Assembly: GCF_003633775.1 (NCBI RefSeq) | Contig: NZ_RBIN01000001.1 | Location: forward strand, 372,001 to 436,000 | DNA: 64,000 nucleotides | From: Kushneria sinocarnis | GTDB lineage: Bacteria; Pseudomonadota; Gammaproteobacteria; Pseudomonadales; Halomonadaceae | Reading direction: 5' to 3' | Shown here: positions 62,833 to 64,000 of the stretch, piece by piece | How the letters are laid out: each line of letters opens with the position of its first letter | How positions within the stretch are numbered: position 1 is the stretch's first letter | Notes under the pieces: generated by a model | Told to the model about the DNA's origin: nothing | What the model saw: only the letters and a program-made list of their open reading frames with translations | Databases searched by the model: none | Position numbers and translations under genes: made by a program

Positions 62833-63984
62833 ATGTTCAGGTTGCTCGGCAAACTGATCTTGCTTTTACTGGCTTTAGTCTCAGCCGGAGTGGTCTGGCA
62901 AAAAAACAGTCTCACAATTCTGGCATTGGAACGGGTTGATCCACTGCCAGAGACAAAAGAGCTGATAGCAGCAGGCCATTATGCAGAAGCGAATGAGTAT
63001 CTGGGCTTTTTCATGGAGTTTGATTATGTCGCTCAAGATCCGGAAGCCCGGGCACTGCTAGAAGATATAGAGTCTCATCGAAGCAGCTATGCTTATCAAG
63101 CCAGCAAGCTAGCAGAGGGGCTTTTCACGGGGAGCAGCGACGAAACCATTGGTCAGGCAGCCAGTGTCACGTCAGATTTCTTCCTATTTGGGGACCTTCG
63201 GGATCTCTCGCAACAAGGCTGGCATTGGGTTAAAGGAGAGCCCGTTGACAAAGCCGTTACTACACTGGCTGGTACAGGCGTTGCTATAGGTCTTGGTCAA
63301 TTGGTCGCGGGTGCAGCCACCATTGGCACGGCCGGGGCAGCAGCGCCATCGATCGTCGCTACATCATCGGCCAAAATTGGCATTTCCATGCTCAAGATCG
63401 CCCGGAGGATGGGCAAGCAGCCTCCCTGGCTGGGCAAGGCCCTGGTCAGAAGCGCTGGAAAAGCCAGGATTGCTGGCAACATGGCTGCCATTCGAGGTTT
63501 GTTCGGCGATCTCGCAGTGCTTGCCAAGACTCGAGGCGGCATCGAGCTATTGAGTCATACTCGTGATGCAGTGTCGCTACATGGCATGGCGAGTTTTGCC
63601 AAGGCTTTAGGCAAGGACAGCCTCCCCATTTTCATGCTGGGTGGAAAAATGGCAATAAAAGCCACTGGCAATATTGATCGGCTGGGCAAGGAGTCCATTC
63701 GAGTGGCAGCCACTTATGGTCAGAAGGGGCTAAAGCTGCTCAACAAAACCGGCATGCCTTCAAAGTTCAAATTAGCAAGCCGCTTGGGAAAAATGGGGAT
63801 CAAGGGCGATATATTGAAATTGCTGGCTCATATCCTGGCGAATATACCTGTCTGGATTTTATATGGGCTTATAGCACTCGGCGTCATAATCTGGAAACCT
63901 TGGCGTTGGGCAGATTTTATCCTCAGGCCACTATCTGGAAAGCTGGCGCGTCGATTAAATGAGACCCGCGCCGTCCGGCACTAG
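62833..63984 (+). CDS. membrane protein of unknown function
   Basis: A 383-residue protein I do not recognise. It has an N-terminal membrane segment (about 4-24: LLGKLILLLLALVSAGVVW), an acidic helical region (about 35-130), and a Gly/Ala-rich hydrophobic stretch (about 150-190, including TGVAIGLGQLVAGAATIGTA). A long basic region with many Lys-Gly pairs follows (190-330), then a C-terminal membrane segment (about 335-360: ANIPVWILYGLIALGVIIW) and a basic tail. AAGAGGTG lies 8 bases before ATG 62833, preferred over 62788. Lower GC than the chromosome average. Confidence 0.8.
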   Translation: MFRLLGKLILLLLALVSAGVVWQKNSLTILALERVDPLPETKELIAAGHYAEANEYLGFFMEFDYVAQDPEARALLEDIESHRSSYAYQASKLAEGLFTGSSDETIGQAASVTSDFFLFGDLRDLSQQGWHWVKGEPVDKAVTTLAGTGVAIGLGQLVAGAATIGTAGAAAPSIVATSSAKIGISMLKIARRMGKQPPWLGKALVRSAGKARIAGNMAAIRGLFGDLAVLAKTRGGIELLSHTRDAVSLHGMASFAKALGKDSLPIFMLGGKMAIKATGNIDRLGKESIRVAATYGQKGLKLLNKTGMPSKFKLASRLGKMGIKGDILKLLAHILANIPVWILYGLIALGVIIWKPWRWADFILRPLSGKLARRLNETRAVRH

Positions 63985-63997
63985 ATAGAGGTACATC

Positions 63998-64000
63998 ATG
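63998..64000 (+). other. probable start codon of a downstream gene cut by the window end
   Basis: ATAGAGGTACATC-ATG: a ribosome site followed by ATG at the last three bases, 13 bases after the stop of the unknown membrane protein. This suggests a co-transcribed partner beyond the window. Confidence 0.45.

Overview
The window is GC-rich, densely coded gammaproteobacterial chromosome. The gene set points to a halophilic Halomonadaceae-type organism (Halomonas, Kushneria or Salinicola group). That placement is inferred from remembered protein resemblance and gene content, not from a marker gene. There are no rRNA or tRNA genes, no CRISPR array and no recognisable transposase.

Layout. 1-2.8 kb: efflux operon (FUSC protein cut by the window edge, DUF1656 protein, HlyD-type adaptor). 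2.8-5.1 kb: AT-richer spacer with a possible small membrane protein, then a lone exopolysaccharide sugar transferase. 5.2-7.2 kb (minus): two adjacent 3-methyladenine DNA glycosylase paralogues and an orphan solute-binding protein. 7.4-11.9 kb: cobG-cobH-cobI-cobJ with cobK convergent. 12-18.2 kb: short-chain fatty acid and ketone-body block (atoE, atoB, atoA, atoD; divergent 3-hydroxybutyrate dehydrogenase; GntP permease). 19-22.6 kb: iron alcohol dehydrogenase, mmsA and an IclR regulator. 22.7-32 kb: aldo/keto reductase, cobL, cobM, a PH-like membrane protein, a frameshifted GST, an atypical NRAMP transporter, the actP-DUF485 acetate uptake pair, and cbiD. 32.2-45.8 kb: urea block with urtABCDE, an NCS1 permease and ureDABCEFG, with a 79-bp tandem REP-like array between ureF and ureG. 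45.9-61.1 kb: GH3 glycosidase with PA14 insert, alpha/beta hydrolase, HupE/UreJ, M32 carboxypeptidase, GST, YdeP-type molybdoenzyme, esterase, DUF1206 protein, LacI regulator and an OsmC-YcaO fusion. 61.3-64 kb: AT-richer accessory segment with a RES/Xre-type toxin-antitoxin pair, a decayed second copy of the ycaO 3' end, and an unrecognised membrane protein.

How the genes work together. The urea block covers uptake (Urt), hydrolysis (UreABC), nickel insertion (UreDEFG) and probably nickel uptake (HupE). Matching sigma-54-like promoters with NtrC-like sites about 105 bp upstream of urtA and of the NCS1 gene suggest shared nitrogen control. The cob genes form a mosaic B12 route: CobG (oxygen-dependent) beside CbiD in place of CobF. 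The ato, bdh, GntP and ActP genes import acetate, acetoacetate and 3-hydroxybutyrate and feed acetyl-CoA.

Two genes, ureE and the GST at 26.4-27.1 kb, each lack one base in a G/C homopolymer. They are either real frameshifts or assembly errors.
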